A DNA stretch of 45,912 nt from DATLFI01 sp035524895 (GCA_035524895.1 DATLFI010000406.1:1-45912); one strand, 5' to 3'. Positions 1 through 8,411 are shown, counted from the first letter of the stretch. Translations and numbers: made by a program. The notes: a model not told the origin generated them from the letters alone.

Positions 1-142
1 GGAGATGGTGATGCCGGGCGACAACGTGAACTTGGAGGTGGAGCTCATCGCGCCGATCGCGATGGAGAAGGGCGTGCGGTTCGCGATCCGCGAGGGCGGG
101 CGCACCGTCGGCGCCGGCACCGTCACCGAGATCCTCGAGTAG
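1..142 (+). CDS. tuf: Elongation factor Tu, C-terminal end (partial)
   Basis: The reading frame enters at base 2 and ends at the TAG at 140-142, giving the last 46 residues of EF-Tu. The translation contains the domain III signature MVMPGDNV and ends in the typical run FAIREGGRTVGAGTVTEILE. EF-Tu delivers aminoacyl-tRNA to the ribosome in its GTP form. The position directly before rpsJ is the classical str-S10 junction (rpsL-rpsG-fusA-tuf-rpsJ), so the rest of tuf and probably the canonical fusA lie upstream of the window. Identification is secure; only the 5' part is missing. Confidence 0.97.
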   Translation, partial: EMVMPGDNVNLEVELIAPIAMEKGVRFAIREGGRTVGAGTVTEILE

Positions 143-208
143 CAGCTCCCAACCGCCCCCAGCGCGAGCCGCCTCGGGCGGATCGGGCGCCCCGGGCACG
201 AGAAAGTC

Positions 209-526
209 ATGGTCAACGAAAAGATCCGCATTCGCCTCAAGGCATTCGACTACCGCATCCTCGACACCTCGGCGCACGAGATCGTGGATACTGCGCGCCG
301 CACGGGCGCACGGGTGGTCGGGCCGATTCCTCTGCCGACGCACATCGAGAAGTTCACGGTCAACCGCTCGCCGCACGTCGACAAGAAGTCCCGAGAGCAG
401 TTCGAGATCCGCACGCACAAGCGACTGCTCGACATCTTCGGCCCGACATCGCAGACGGTCGACGCACTGATGAAGCTCGAGCTGCCCGCGGGCGTGGATG
501 TCGAGATCAAGGCCTTCGGCAAGTAG
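209..526 (+). CDS. rpsJ: 30S ribosomal protein S10
   Basis: This 105-residue protein matches S10 over its whole length (KIRIRLKAFDYRILD near the start, then GPIPLPT, then SPHVDKKSREQFEIRTHKRL). S10 is a small-subunit head protein and, as NusE, partners NusB in antitermination. The start is the ATG at 209; the Shine-Dalgarno sequence before it is weak (GAGAAAG). It is the first gene of the S10 operon, 66 bp after tuf. A 111-bp gap follows before rplC, in which no gene or convincing regulatory structure was seen. Confidence 0.98.
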   Translation: MVNEKIRIRLKAFDYRILDTSAHEIVDTARRTGARVVGPIPLPTHIEKFTVNRSPHVDKKSREQFEIRTHKRLLDIFGPTSQTVDALMKLELPAGVDVEIKAFGK

Positions 527-637
527 GGCCACAGGCTGTGCGGGTGGTCGAGTGGGTATAGGCGCAAGTAGGCAGGGACAAGTGGCAGGAATCAGTAGAC
601 AGGGATCCGACACGGCGATCCACCGGAGCTGAAGGAC

Positions 638-1276
638 ATGGACGGGATCCTGGGTAAGAAGCTCGGAATGAGCCAGATCTACGCCGTAGACGGCCGCGTG
701 ATACCGGTGACGGTGCTCCAGGCCGGCCCGTGCGTGGTAGTGCAGCGGAAGACTACGGCCAAGGACGGCTACGAGGCAGTGCAGCTGGGCTTCGTCGAGG
801 CGAAGGGGCCGCGCAAGGTCACCAAGGCTCGCCGCGGGCATTTCCAGAAGGCGGGAGTCGAGCCGGTGCGCACGCTCGCGGAGTTTCGGCTCGACGGCGA
901 CGAGGGGCCGCAAGCTGGCGAGCGGGTCCAAGTCTCGATCTTCCAGGTGGACGACATCGTGAACGTGGTCGGTACCAGCAAGGGCAAGGGTTTCCAGGGC
1001 GTCATCAAGCGCCACGGGTTCAGGGGCGGCCGGGCGTCGCATGGATCGATGTTCCACCGCGCCCCCGGCTCGATCGGCTCATCGGCGGCTCCGTCGCGAG
1101 TGTTTCCGGGCCTTCGGGCACCTGGCCATCAGGGCGCGAGCCGAGTGACGGTGAAGAACCTCCAGGTGGTGCGCATCGTCGAAGCCGAGAACCTGATCCT
1201 GGTTCGTGGCGCGGTGCCGGGAGCGCGCAACAGCTACGTGCAGATCCGCAAGGTGCGACGGGGTGGCAAGTCATGA
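638..1276 (+). CDS. rplC: 50S ribosomal protein L3
   Basis: This 212-residue L3 has the usual N-terminus (GILGKKLGMSQIY) and the central loop GTSKGKGFQGVIKRHGFRGG that reaches toward the peptidyl-transferase centre. L3 is an early 23S rRNA assembly protein. The segment usually read as SRVFKGKRMAGHMG is here SRVFPGLRAPGHQG, so two conserved lysines of the rRNA-binding loop are replaced. The start at 638 follows GGAG and AAGGA. The stop codon overlaps the rplD start as ATGA. Confidence 0.97.
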   Translation: MDGILGKKLGMSQIYAVDGRVIPVTVLQAGPCVVVQRKTTAKDGYEAVQLGFVEAKGPRKVTKARRGHFQKAGVEPVRTLAEFRLDGDEGPQAGERVQVSIFQVDDIVNVVGTSKGKGFQGVIKRHGFRGGRASHGSMFHRAPGSIGSSAAPSRVFPGLRAPGHQGASRVTVKNLQVVRIVEAENLILVRGAVPGARNSYVQIRKVRRGGKS

Positions 1277-1896
1277 AGGTGTCAGTCAGGAACCTCGAGA
1301 ACAAGTCGGTCGGCGAGATCGAGCTGCCGGAGGCCGTGTTCGCCTATCCGTACAAGGAGCACCTGGTGCACCTGGCGGTAGTTTCGATCCGGGCTGCGCA
1401 GCGCTCCGGCACGCACAAGACCAAGGGTCGTCACGAGGTCTCGGGATCGGGCAAGAAGCTGTGGAAGCAGAAGGGCACCGGCCGGGCCCGCGTCGGCAGC
1501 CGGCGGACTCCGTTGTGGCGCAAGGGTGGCACGGTGCACGGTCCGCAGCCCCGAAGCTATGCCAACGGTCTGAGCGCCGGGGAGAAGCGCAACGCCTTGA
1601 AGTCCGCCCTGTCACGCAAGGTGGCCGAGTCGCGTCTCGTGGTGCTGGAGAGCTTCGAGCTGGCGGACCACCGTACTCGCGAGCTCGAGCGGGCGCTGAC
1701 GGGCCTGGGCGTCGCCGGCAAGACGCTGCTGGTCGACGACTGGGGCAACGACAAGCTGCGTCTGGCGTCGCGCAACAACCCTCGGCTCAAGAGCGTGGAC
1801 GCGCTGGGCGTCAACGTGTACGACGTCGTCGATCGCGGGTACCTGGTGCTGAGTCGGGACGCGCTGGACCGTCTGGTCCAGGTGCTCAGCAAGTGA
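1273..1896 (+). CDS. rplD: 50S ribosomal protein L4
   Basis: This 207-residue L4 begins at the ATG at 1273 inside the rplC stop codon (ATGA), which implies translational coupling. It carries the L4 signature GSGKKLWKQKGTGRARVGSRR followed by GGTVHGPQPRSY, the extended loop that lines the nascent-chain exit tunnel. In many bacteria L4 also represses the S10 operon through the leader RNA; no such leader could be identified here. The frame is open further upstream inside rplC, but only this start gives a normal L4 N-terminus (MKVSVRNLENK). Confidence 0.97.
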   Translation: MKVSVRNLENKSVGEIELPEAVFAYPYKEHLVHLAVVSIRAAQRSGTHKTKGRHEVSGSGKKLWKQKGTGRARVGSRRTPLWRKGGTVHGPQPRSYANGLSAGEKRNALKSALSRKVAESRLVVLESFELADHRTRELERALTGLGVAGKTLLVDDWGNDKLRLASRNNPRLKSVDALGVNVYDVVDRGYLVLSRDALDRLVQVLSK

Positions 1897-1906
1897 GGAG
1901 GTCGTC

Positions 1907-2197
1907 GTGAGGATTCAGGATGTCATCCGCCGGCCACTCATCACCGAGAAGTCGACGATCCAGCGCGAAGAGAAGAACGTCGTGGCGTTCGAGGTCGATC
2001 GCAGGGCGACCAAGATCGACGTCAAGCGCGCTGTCGAGACCCAGTTCAAGAAGAACAACGTGAAGGTGGAGGACGTGCGGATCGCCAACGTACGCGGCAA
2101 GTTTCGCCGTCAAGGCCGGACCTTCGGCAGGCGACCGAATTGGAAGAAAGCCTTCGTCCGTCTGAGCGAGGGGCAGATAGACCTGTTCGAGGGCTGA
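1907..2197 (+). CDS. rplW: 50S ribosomal protein L23
   Basis: This 96-residue protein has the L23 hallmarks DVIRRPLITEKS at the N-terminus and the central block with KIDVKRAVE and the KFRRQGRTFGRRPNWKKAFV tail. L23 sits at the tunnel exit and docks trigger factor and SRP. It starts with GTG at 1907, placed 6 nt after a strong GAGGAG. It is 10 bp from rplD and belongs to the same operon. Confidence 0.97.
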   Translation: MRIQDVIRRPLITEKSTIQREEKNVVAFEVDRRATKIDVKRAVETQFKKNNVKVEDVRIANVRGKFRRQGRTFGRRPNWKKAFVRLSEGQIDLFEG

Positions 2198-2277
2198 CCG
2201 ACACCGAGTCCGCTCTCGAGCTCTCCGCACCCGCCCCGCCTTTTCCGTCATTCACCGTTCACCAAGGATCCAGCGTC

Positions 2278-3108
2278 ATGGCCATCAAGCAACGAAAGCC
2301 GACCAACGCGGCGAGCAGGTTCCAGGAGTACGCGAGCTTCGACGAGATCACGCGCTCCAGCCCGCACAAGGCGCTGACCGAGGGCAAGAGTCGGATCAGT
2401 GGTCGCAACAACCAGGGTCAGCAGACGATCTGGTTCCGCGGCGGCGGCCACAAGCGGCGCTACCGGATCATCGATTTCCGTCGCGACAAGCACGGCGTGC
2501 CGGCCACCGTGGCGAGCATCGAGTACGACCCGAACCGCAGCGCGCGAATCGCTCTGCTGCACTACGCCGACGGCGAGAAGCGTTACATCCTGGCGCCCCT
2601 CGCGCTCTCCGTGGGCAGCAAGCTCCAAGCGGGTCAGGACGCGGAGATCAACGTCGGGAACGCCCTACCGCTGCGCAAGATCCCCCTCGGCACCATGATC
2701 CACAACATCGAGCTCAAGATCGGCCGGGGCGGCCAGCTCGCTCGCAGTGCCGGAGCCGCGGCGCAGTTGATGGCCAAGGAGGGCTCCTTCGCGCAGATCC
2801 GGCTTCCGTCGGGCGAAGTGCGCAAGGTGCACCTGGACTGCTACGCCACGATCGGCCAGATCGGCAACGTCGACCACGCCAACATCTCGGCCGGCAAGGC
2901 GGGACGCACGCGCTGGAAGGGTCGCCGGCCGCACAACCGGGGCGTCGTCATGAACCCGGTCGACCATCCGATGGGCGGCGGCGAGGGCAAGTCGAGCGGC
3001 GGCAGGCACCCCACCACTCCCTGGGGCACGCCGACCAAGGGCTACAAGACCCGTCGGAACAAGCGGACCCTGTCGATGATCATCAGGCGACGAAAAGCCA
3101 AAAAGTAG
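2278..3108 (+). CDS. rplB: 50S ribosomal protein L2
   Basis: This 276-residue L2 shows the expected blocks: GRNNQGQQTIWFRGGGHKRRYRIIDF, then the SH3-like core, and the C-terminal MNPVDHPMGGGEGKSSGG segment with the histidine near the peptidyl-transferase centre. L2 is needed for subunit association and peptidyl-transferase assembly. The ATG at 2278 follows AAGGATCC. The frame extends upstream without a stop into rplW, but that extension does not resemble L2. Confidence 0.98.
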   Translation: MAIKQRKPTNAASRFQEYASFDEITRSSPHKALTEGKSRISGRNNQGQQTIWFRGGGHKRRYRIIDFRRDKHGVPATVASIEYDPNRSARIALLHYADGEKRYILAPLALSVGSKLQAGQDAEINVGNALPLRKIPLGTMIHNIELKIGRGGQLARSAGAAAQLMAKEGSFAQIRLPSGEVRKVHLDCYATIGQIGNVDHANISAGKAGRTRWKGRRPHNRGVVMNPVDHPMGGGEGKSSGGRHPTTPWGTPTKGYKTRRNKRTLSMIIRRRKAKK

Positions 3109-3134
3109 CTGGCGAGCCGGAAGGAATCACTGTC

Positions 3135-3422
3135 ATGTCACGATCTCTCAAGAAGGGCTTCTTCGTCGACCACCACCTGCAGGACAAGGTCGCCGCACAG
3201 CGCGCGACCGGCGACGCTCGGGTCATCAAGACCTGGTCCCGTCGCTCCACGATCATCCCCGAGATGGTCGGATTGACGATTGCGGTGCACAACGGCCAGA
3301 AGTTCATACCTGTCTACGTGAGCGAGAACATGGTCGGTCACAAGCTCGGCGAGTTCGCGCAGACGCGCACGTTCCGCGGGCACTCTGGAGAGAAGAAGGA
3401 ACGGACCGCGCGTCCCCGTTGA
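3135..3422 (+). CDS. rpsS: 30S ribosomal protein S19
   Basis: This 95-residue S19 has MSRSLKKGFFVD at the N-terminus and the signature HNGQKFIPVYVSENMVGHKLGEFAQTRTF. It forms a head-domain pair with S13 near the A site. It lies 26 bp after rplB with GGAAGGA upstream of the ATG. Length and sequence are typical. Confidence 0.98.
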   Translation: MSRSLKKGFFVDHHLQDKVAAQRATGDARVIKTWSRRSTIIPEMVGLTIAVHNGQKFIPVYVSENMVGHKLGEFAQTRTFRGHSGEKKERTARPR

Positions 3423-3484
3423 GGGGCCAGGGCTCGAAGGATTGATCCGAGGAAGCGGTTCTAGGCGTAGGAAGGCGAAGCGAA

Positions 3485-3868
3485 ATGGAGTACAAGGCAA
3501 CCTTGCGTTATCTGCGCGGCAGCGCCCAGAAGGTGCGGCTGGTGGCGGACCTGATTCGTGGCCGCAACGTGCAGGACGCGGTGAACGTGCTGCAGGTCAC
3601 CAACAAACATGCCGCTCGGCCGATGGAGAAGGCGCTGCGTTCCGCGTTGGCCAATGCCGAGAATCGTGAGGAAGGTGTCGATGTGGATCGCTTGTTCGTG
3701 CGGGAGATCTTCGTCGACGGCGGTCCTTCGATGAAGAGGCTCCGGCCAGCCCCGCAAGGGCGGGCGTTCAGGGTGCTCAAGCGGCAGAGTCACATCACGA
3801 TCAAGCTGGGCTTGCGATCGGAAGACGGCGGGACCGGTTCGGGTGGGCGCCGGAGCGCCAAGGCCTGA
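3485..3868 (+). CDS. rplV: 50S ribosomal protein L22
   Basis: This 127-residue L22 starts EYKATLRYLRGSAQKVRLVADLIRG and contains the beta-hairpin loop near GPSMKRLRPAPQGRAFRVLKRQSHITI, which constricts the exit tunnel and is a macrolide-resistance hotspot. The C-terminal 20 residues are Gly/Ser-rich and specific to this organism. The ATG follows GGAAGGCGAAG. It sits in S10-operon order between rpsS and rpsC. Confidence 0.97.
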   Translation: MEYKATLRYLRGSAQKVRLVADLIRGRNVQDAVNVLQVTNKHAARPMEKALRSALANAENREEGVDVDRLFVREIFVDGGPSMKRLRPAPQGRAFRVLKRQSHITIKLGLRSEDGGTGSGGRRSAKA

Positions 3869-3901
3869 TTCGGACGGAAGGACCGCAAAGGGGTAAAGAC
3901 T

Positions 3902-4552
3902 GTGGGTCAGAAGACACATCCTTACGGGTTCCGGCTCATCTACAACAAGAGCTGGCATTCCCGGTGGTACGGTGACCGGGACTACGCAAAGACGCTGCAC
4001 GCGGACCTCCAGCTCCGCCAGCGCCTGAAGAAGCGCCTGTCCCATGCCGGCGTGAGCGAGGTGGACGTCGAGCGTGCTGCCGACCGGCTGCGGGTCACCA
4101 TCTACACGTCGCGGCCCGGCATCATCATCGGACGCAAGGGCGCCGAGGTCGACAAGCTCCGGGACGAGCTGACGCGGAGGATGGGCCAGGACGTCCATAT
4201 CAACATCCAGGAGATCCAGAGGCCCGAGCTCGACTCGCAGCTCGTGGCCGAGTCGATCGCCAACCAGCTGCTCCGACGGGTGGCTTTCAGGCGAGCGATG
4301 AAGAAAGCCATGGAGTCGGCCTTCCGCTTCGGAGCAAAGGGCGTCAAGATCATGGTTTCCGGCCGCCTCGGTGGCGCCGAGATCGCACGGTCGGAGTGGT
4401 ACCAGGAGGGCCGGTTGCCCCTCCACACCCTCAAGGCGGATATCGACTACGGGTTCGCCGAGTCGCAGACCAACTTCGGGGTGATCGGCGTCAAGGTGTG
4501 GATCTACAAGGGTGATCTGTCGCGCGAGAAGGGACACCGGTCCGCAGCCTGA
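3902..4552 (+). CDS. rpsC: 30S ribosomal protein S3
   Basis: This 216-residue S3 has the N-terminal MGQKTHPYGFRL, a KH domain with the GxxG loop IIGRKGAEV (about residues 75-85), and the C-terminal motif GRLGGAEIARSEW. S3 lies at the mRNA entry tunnel. The start is GTG at 3902. A 94-bp gap follows before rplP, in which nothing recognisable was found. Confidence 0.98.
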   Translation: MGQKTHPYGFRLIYNKSWHSRWYGDRDYAKTLHADLQLRQRLKKRLSHAGVSEVDVERAADRLRVTIYTSRPGIIIGRKGAEVDKLRDELTRRMGQDVHINIQEIQRPELDSQLVAESIANQLLRRVAFRRAMKKAMESAFRFGAKGVKIMVSGRLGGAEIARSEWYQEGRLPLHTLKADIDYGFAESQTNFGVIGVKVWIYKGDLSREKGHRSAA

Positions 4553-4646
4553 TCCCTCGAGGCAGTAGTGGCCGTGGCAGCGGGATGTCCGCAAGCCGCC
4601 GCGTCGACGAGATTCGAACGAGAGCGTCAGACAGGAATACAGCGTC

Positions 4647-5075
4647 ATGTTGATGCCGAAGAAGGTCAAGTATCGCAAGCAGCAGCGCGGCCGTCGCGCT
4701 GGACCTGCCAAGGGCGGCGCGTTCGTGGCGTTCGGCGATTACGGTTTGCAGGCGCTCGAGTCCGGGTGGGTGACCGCGCGCCAGATCGAAGCCGCTCGTG
4801 TCGCGATCACGCGCCACATCAAGAGGGTGGGGAAGGTCTGGATCCGGGTGTTCCCGGACAAGCCGTACACCAAGAAGCCGCTCGAGACCCGCATGGGCAA
4901 GGGCAAGGGGCCCCCCGAGGGCTGGGTCGCCGTGGTGCGTCCGGGCAGGATCCTGTACGAGATCGAGGGCGTGCCTCTCGAGACTGCGCGGGAGGCGATG
5001 CAGCTCGCGGCCCATAAGTTGTCCATCAAGACGCGCTTCGCCGGACGGCACGGGTCCTCGGAGGTGCAGCCATGA
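4647..5075 (+). CDS. rplP: 50S ribosomal protein L16
   Basis: This 142-residue L16 begins MLMPKKVKYRKQQRGR and includes GKVWIRVFPDKPYTKKPLETRMGKGKG, the loop near the A-site tRNA elbow. A second ATG two codons in (position 4653) would also give a normal protein. The stop overlaps rpmC by 4 bp (ATGA), part of a chain of coupled genes rplP-rpmC-rpsQ. Confidence 0.97.
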   Translation: MLMPKKVKYRKQQRGRRAGPAKGGAFVAFGDYGLQALESGWVTARQIEAARVAITRHIKRVGKVWIRVFPDKPYTKKPLETRMGKGKGPPEGWVAVVRPGRILYEIEGVPLETAREAMQLAAHKLSIKTRFAGRHGSSEVQP

Positions 5076-5278
5076 AGAAGACCACGGAGCTCAAGCAGCT
5101 GCGGGATCTGTCGGCAGAGGAGTTGCGAGACCGCGAGACGGATCTTGCGGAGCGACTTTTCACCTATCGGGTCCAGAAGGTGATCGGGCAGCTCGAGAAG
5201 CCATCGAAGGTTCGTGACGCAAAGCGCGGCATGGCGCGCGTACTGACGGTGTTGAGCGAGAAGGAGCGCGCTAGATGA
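5072..5278 (+). CDS. rpmC: 50S ribosomal protein L29
   Basis: This 68-residue two-helix protein has the L29 pattern ELRDLSAEEL near the start and the helix ending VRDAKRGMARVLTVLSEKE. L29 binds at the tunnel exit beside L23. It starts inside the rplP stop codon and its own stop overlaps rpsQ in the same ATGA way. Confidence 0.96.
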   Translation: MKKTTELKQLRDLSAEELRDRETDLAERLFTYRVQKVIGQLEKPSKVRDAKRGMARVLTVLSEKERAR

Positions 5279-5586
5279 GCGAGAAAGTAGAGAACGGTCC
5301 GTCGCAGGCACAGCCAGCCGAGGGGACCGTGGCGCGTGGTCGCCGACAGGTCAAGGTAGGCACCGTGGTCAGCGCAAAGATGCAGAAGACGGTCGTCGTG
5401 ACGGTCGATCGGCCGGTGATGCATCGGCTCTACCAGCGGTCGTTGAAGCGCTCGTCGCGCTTCATGGCGCATGACGAGGAGAACTCTTGCCGCGAGGGCG
5501 ACCTGGTCGAGCTGCAGTCGACGCGTCCGCTGTCGCGAGGCAAGCGTTGGAAGGTGAGCAAGATCCTGAAGCGGGCCGAGGGCTGA
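5275..5586 (+). CDS. rpsQ: 30S ribosomal protein S17 with N-terminal extension
   Basis: This is a 103-residue S17. The OB-fold core begins about residue 20 (GRRQVKVGTVVSAKMQKTVVVTVDR) and includes HRLYQRSLKRSSRFMAHDEEN. About 20 extra Gln/Glu/Pro-rich residues precede the core compared with typical S17. The annotated start overlaps the rpmC stop (ATGA), which supports it over an internal start. S17 is a primary 16S rRNA binder. Confidence 0.96.
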   Translation: MSEKVENGPSQAQPAEGTVARGRRQVKVGTVVSAKMQKTVVVTVDRPVMHRLYQRSLKRSSRFMAHDEENSCREGDLVELQSTRPLSRGKRWKVSKILKRAEG

Positions 5587-5623
5587 GAACCGGGCGTTCG
5601 GAGCGGGTAGAGGGCAAACAGCG

Positions 5624-5992
5624 ATGATCCAAATGGGTACGATCCTGGAGGTGGCCGACAACTCGGGCGCCAAGAAGATCGCCTGTATTCACCTGCGGGG
5701 CGGCTCCGCTGGGCAGTACGGCCATCTTGGCGACGTGATCACCGCCTCCGTGAAGGAGGCGACCCCGGACGGCACCGTCAAGAAGGGTCAAGTGGTGAAG
5801 GCGGTGATCGTGCGGACGCGCAAGGAGAGCCGGCGCAAGGACGGCAGCTACATCCGCTTCGACAACAATGCCGCGGTGCTGATCAACGACGCGCGAGAGC
5901 CGATCGGCACCCGAGTTTTCGGACCGGTCGCGCGGGAGCTTCGCGAGAAGCGCTTCATGCGCATCGTGTCGCTGGCTCCGGAAGTGCTGTGA
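5624..5992 (+). CDS. rplN: 50S ribosomal protein L14
   Basis: This 122-residue L14 starts MIQMGTILEVADNSGAKK and carries the signature VKAVIVRTRKESRRKDGSYIRFDNNAAVLI. L14 forms an intersubunit bridge and is the docking site of silencing factor RsfS. It is the first gene of the spc-type block and is only 37 bp from rpsQ, so S10 and spc are probably transcribed together. Confidence 0.98.
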   Translation: MIQMGTILEVADNSGAKKIACIHLRGGSAGQYGHLGDVITASVKEATPDGTVKKGQVVKAVIVRTRKESRRKDGSYIRFDNNAAVLINDAREPIGTRVFGPVARELREKRFMRIVSLAPEVL

Positions 5993-6032
5993 TTCGAAGC
6001 CGCGAGGCTCGAGAAGGCCAAGTGAGATTGCG

Positions 6033-6356
6033 ATGAAGAAGCTCAAGATCAAGAAGGGCGACCGTGTGCTGGTGATTTCCGGCCGCGACCGCGGCACGAC
6101 GGGGAAGGTCCTGCGCGTGCTGCCGGAGCGCAACCGCGCGATCGTCGAAGGCGTGAACATGATCAAGCGCCACACCCGGCCGAACCCCCAACGGCAGGTG
6201 CAGGGCGGCATTCTGGAGCGCGAGGCGCCGATCGCGGTGCCGAACCTGATGCTCCTCTGCCCGGAGACCGGCAAGCCGACGCGCGTGGGTCGGAAGCGTC
6301 TCGAGGACGGTCGCGGCGTTCGCGTCAGCAAGAAGAGCGGCTCGGTGATCTCCTGA
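6033..6356 (+). CDS. rplX: 50S ribosomal protein L24
   Basis: This 107-residue L24 has the KOW motif KKGDRVLVISGRDRGTTGKVLRVLPE (about residues 8-33) followed by VEGVNMIKRHTRPNP. L24 initiates 50S assembly. It is followed 11 bp later by rplE, with GAGGACGGCG before that start. Confidence 0.97.
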   Translation: MKKLKIKKGDRVLVISGRDRGTTGKVLRVLPERNRAIVEGVNMIKRHTRPNPQRQVQGGILEREAPIAVPNLMLLCPETGKPTRVGRKRLEDGRGVRVSKKSGSVIS

Positions 6357-6367
6357 GGACGGCGACG

Positions 6368-6976
6368 ATGGCCAAGAAGAAGAAGGAACAACCACGTCGA
6401 CCGCCCGCCGGCAACGGCGCCAGCGGCTATCGTCCGCGTCTCGAACTGGCGTATCAGGAGCGGGTTCGGCCGCGCTTGATGGAGGAGTTCGGGCTGCAGA
6501 ACCCGATGCAGGTGCCGCGCCTGGACAAGATCGTGCTCAACATGGGCCTGGGCGAGGCGAGCCGCAACATCAAGATCCTGGAGACCGCGATCGAGGAGCT
6601 CGCCGTGATCGCGGGGCAGAGGCCGGTGATGACGCGCGCGCGGAAGTCCATAGCAGCCTTCAAGCTTCGCGAAGGATTGCCGATCGGCTGTCGCGTAACG
6701 CTGCGTCGCCAGAACATGTGGCACTTCTTCGACCGCCTGGTCAACGTCGCGCTTCCCCGGGTGCGCGACTTCCGCGGGGTTCCCACCCGCAGCTTCGACG
6801 GGCGCGGCAGCTACACGCTGGGCATCCGCGACCACCTCATCTTTCCCGAGGTCGACGCCTCGAAGACCGACGCCGTCAAAGGCATGAACATCACGATCGT
6901 CACCACCGCGGCCAACGACGAGCAGGCGCTTCTCCTGCTGCGCGAGCTCGGGATGCCGTTCGTCCGCCGCGCCTGA
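6368..6976 (+). CDS. rplE: 50S ribosomal protein L5 with N-terminal extension
   Basis: This 202-residue L5 core reads from about residue 25 (RPRLELAYQERVRPRLMEEF) and contains VPRLDKIVLNMGLGEA and RGSYTLGIRDHLIFPEVD. About 24 Lys/Pro-rich residues precede the usual N-terminus; in-frame starts inside that stretch are absent, so the extension is probably real. L5 binds 5S rRNA with L18. The next gene should be rpsN (S14), but rpsH follows directly. Confidence 0.97.
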   Translation: MAKKKKEQPRRPPAGNGASGYRPRLELAYQERVRPRLMEEFGLQNPMQVPRLDKIVLNMGLGEASRNIKILETAIEELAVIAGQRPVMTRARKSIAAFKLREGLPIGCRVTLRRQNMWHFFDRLVNVALPRVRDFRGVPTRSFDGRGSYTLGIRDHLIFPEVDASKTDAVKGMNITIVTTAANDEQALLLLRELGMPFVRRA

Positions 6977-6999
6977 GCGGCAGCGAGAGAGTGACTTCC

Positions 7000-7398
7000 A
7001 TGAGCATGACCGACCCCATCGCCGACCTTCTCACGCGCATCCGCAACGCGCTGATCGCCAAGCACGACCGGCTCGAGCTGCCGAGCTCGCAGCTGAAGGT
7101 GAACCTGTGCAAGCTGCTCGAGCGCGAGGGCTTCATCAAGGGATTCCGCGTGCACGACAGGCCGCCGGCCAAGGCGATCGAGATCTTCCTCCACTACGAC
7201 CGGGAAGGCGCACCGGCGATCACGAGCCTGCGCCGAGTGAGCAAGCCCGGGCGCCGCGTCTACCGCGGCGCCGAGGAGATCAAGCCGGTGCTCAATGGCA
7301 TCGGCGTCGCGATCGTGTCCACCCCCCAGGGGCTGTTGACCGACACCGAGGCCAGGCAGCGACGGGTCGGCGGCGAGGTGATGTGCGAGATCTACTGA
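7000..7398 (+). CDS. rpsH: 30S ribosomal protein S8
   Basis: This 132-residue S8 begins MSMTDPIADLLTRIRNA and ends with the signature GVAIVSTPQGLLTDTEARQRRVGGEVMCEIY. The ATG at 7000 is preceded by GAGAGAG; an ATG two codons later is an alternative. S8 is a primary 16S rRNA binder and in E. coli represses the spc operon at the rplE leader. It lies 23 bp after rplE with no room for rpsN. Confidence 0.97.
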   Translation: MSMTDPIADLLTRIRNALIAKHDRLELPSSQLKVNLCKLLEREGFIKGFRVHDRPPAKAIEIFLHYDREGAPAITSLRRVSKPGRRVYRGAEEIKPVLNGIGVAIVSTPQGLLTDTEARQRRVGGEVMCEIY

Positions 7399-7459
7399 GC
7401 CGCCATCTGGTGGACGACGGGCACCGAGTGCACTGAGCAGGACTGAGCAGGAGCTGGAG

Positions 7460-8008
7460 ATGTCACGGATTGGACGCATGCCGCTGCAGGTACCGAAGGG
7501 GACCAAGGTGGAAGTCTCGGACGCGGCGGTCACCATAGAGGGGCCCAAGGGCAAGGTCCGTCAGCCGCTTCTCGACGGTATCGATGTGGTCGTTGACGGC
7601 CAGACGGTGCAGGTGAGCCGCAACGGTGACGCCGGCCCGGAGCGATCGCGCCACGGTCTGCTGCGAGCCTTGCTGGCCAACGCGGTGCGTGGGGTGAGCG
7701 AAGGCTTCCAGAAGGAGCTGCAGGTGGTCGGCGTCGGCTACCGCGGCGAGGTGAAGGGCAGCGAGCTCCACCTGTCGCTCGGCTACTCGCATCCGGTGGT
7801 GTTTCCGGTACCGGCGGGGATCGAAGTCGAGATCGACAAGCAGAACAAGGTCACGGTGCGCGGCGCCGACCGGCAGCAGGTCGGGCAGGTGGCGGCCGAG
7901 ATCCGAGGCCTCAGGCCGCCCGACGCCTACAAGGGGAAGGGCATCCGGTACATGGGCGAAGTGTTGCGTCTCAAGGAAGGCAAGTCGGGAGCTGGCGGCA
8001 AGTCGTGA
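7460..8008 (+). CDS. rplF: 50S ribosomal protein L6
   Basis: This 182-residue L6 has two tandem L6 folds. It begins SRIGRMPLQVPKG and ends with the L6 signature RPPDAYKGKGIRYMGEVLRLKEGK. L6 lies at the base of the L7/L12 stalk near the factor-binding site. SD-like GGAG precedes the ATG by 6 nt. It is 61 bp after rpsH. Confidence 0.98.
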   Translation: MSRIGRMPLQVPKGTKVEVSDAAVTIEGPKGKVRQPLLDGIDVVVDGQTVQVSRNGDAGPERSRHGLLRALLANAVRGVSEGFQKELQVVGVGYRGEVKGSELHLSLGYSHPVVFPVPAGIEVEIDKQNKVTVRGADRQQVGQVAAEIRGLRPPDAYKGKGIRYMGEVLRLKEGKSGAGGKS

Positions 8009-8024
8009 CGAGGATGGGTCCGCG

Positions 8025-8411
8025 ATGAGCAATCTCAACCGCAAGAAGATCGAAGACAAGCGCTCCCGGCATCGGCGAGCCCGCATGCGTATTCGCCAGC
8101 GGGTCCGCGGCACCGAGGTGCGACCGCGGCTGTGCGTCCACAAGAGCCTGCGTTACGTCTACGCCCAAGTCGTCAACGACCTGACCGGCCAGACGCTGGT
8201 TCAGGCATCGTCGCTGGAAAGCGACATCCGCGGCAACGTCGAGGGCGGGGCCAAGACCAAAGCCGCGGCTCGCTTGGTGGGCGCGAAGCTGGCCGAGCGA
8301 GCCAAGGCCAAGGGCATCGAGCAGGTGGTGTTCGACCGCGGTGGCTACGTATACCACGGCCGGGTGAAGGAATTGGCCGAAGGAGCGCGCGAGGCGGGAC
8401 TGGACTTTTAG
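8025..8411 (+). CDS. rplR: 50S ribosomal protein L18
   Basis: This 128-residue L18 is rich in basic residues at the N-terminus (NRKKIEDKRSRHRRARMRIRQ) and has the 5S rRNA-binding core VHKSLRYVYAQVVNDLTGQTL and the C-terminal VVFDRGGYVYHGRVKELAEGAREAGL. It binds 5S rRNA with L5. A run of 8-bp tandem repeats begins right at its stop codon. Confidence 0.97.
   Translation: MSNLNRKKIEDKRSRHRRARMRIRQRVRGTEVRPRLCVHKSLRYVYAQVVNDLTGQTLVQASSLESDIRGNVEGGAKTKAAARLVGAKLAERAKAKGIEQVVFDRGGYVYHGRVKELAEGAREAGLDF

Noticed and set aside
730..1272. Open frame extending rplD far upstream inside rplC
   Set aside because: It is a GC-rich frame shadow of rplC; the L4 family begins at the ATG at 1273, coupled to the rplC stop.
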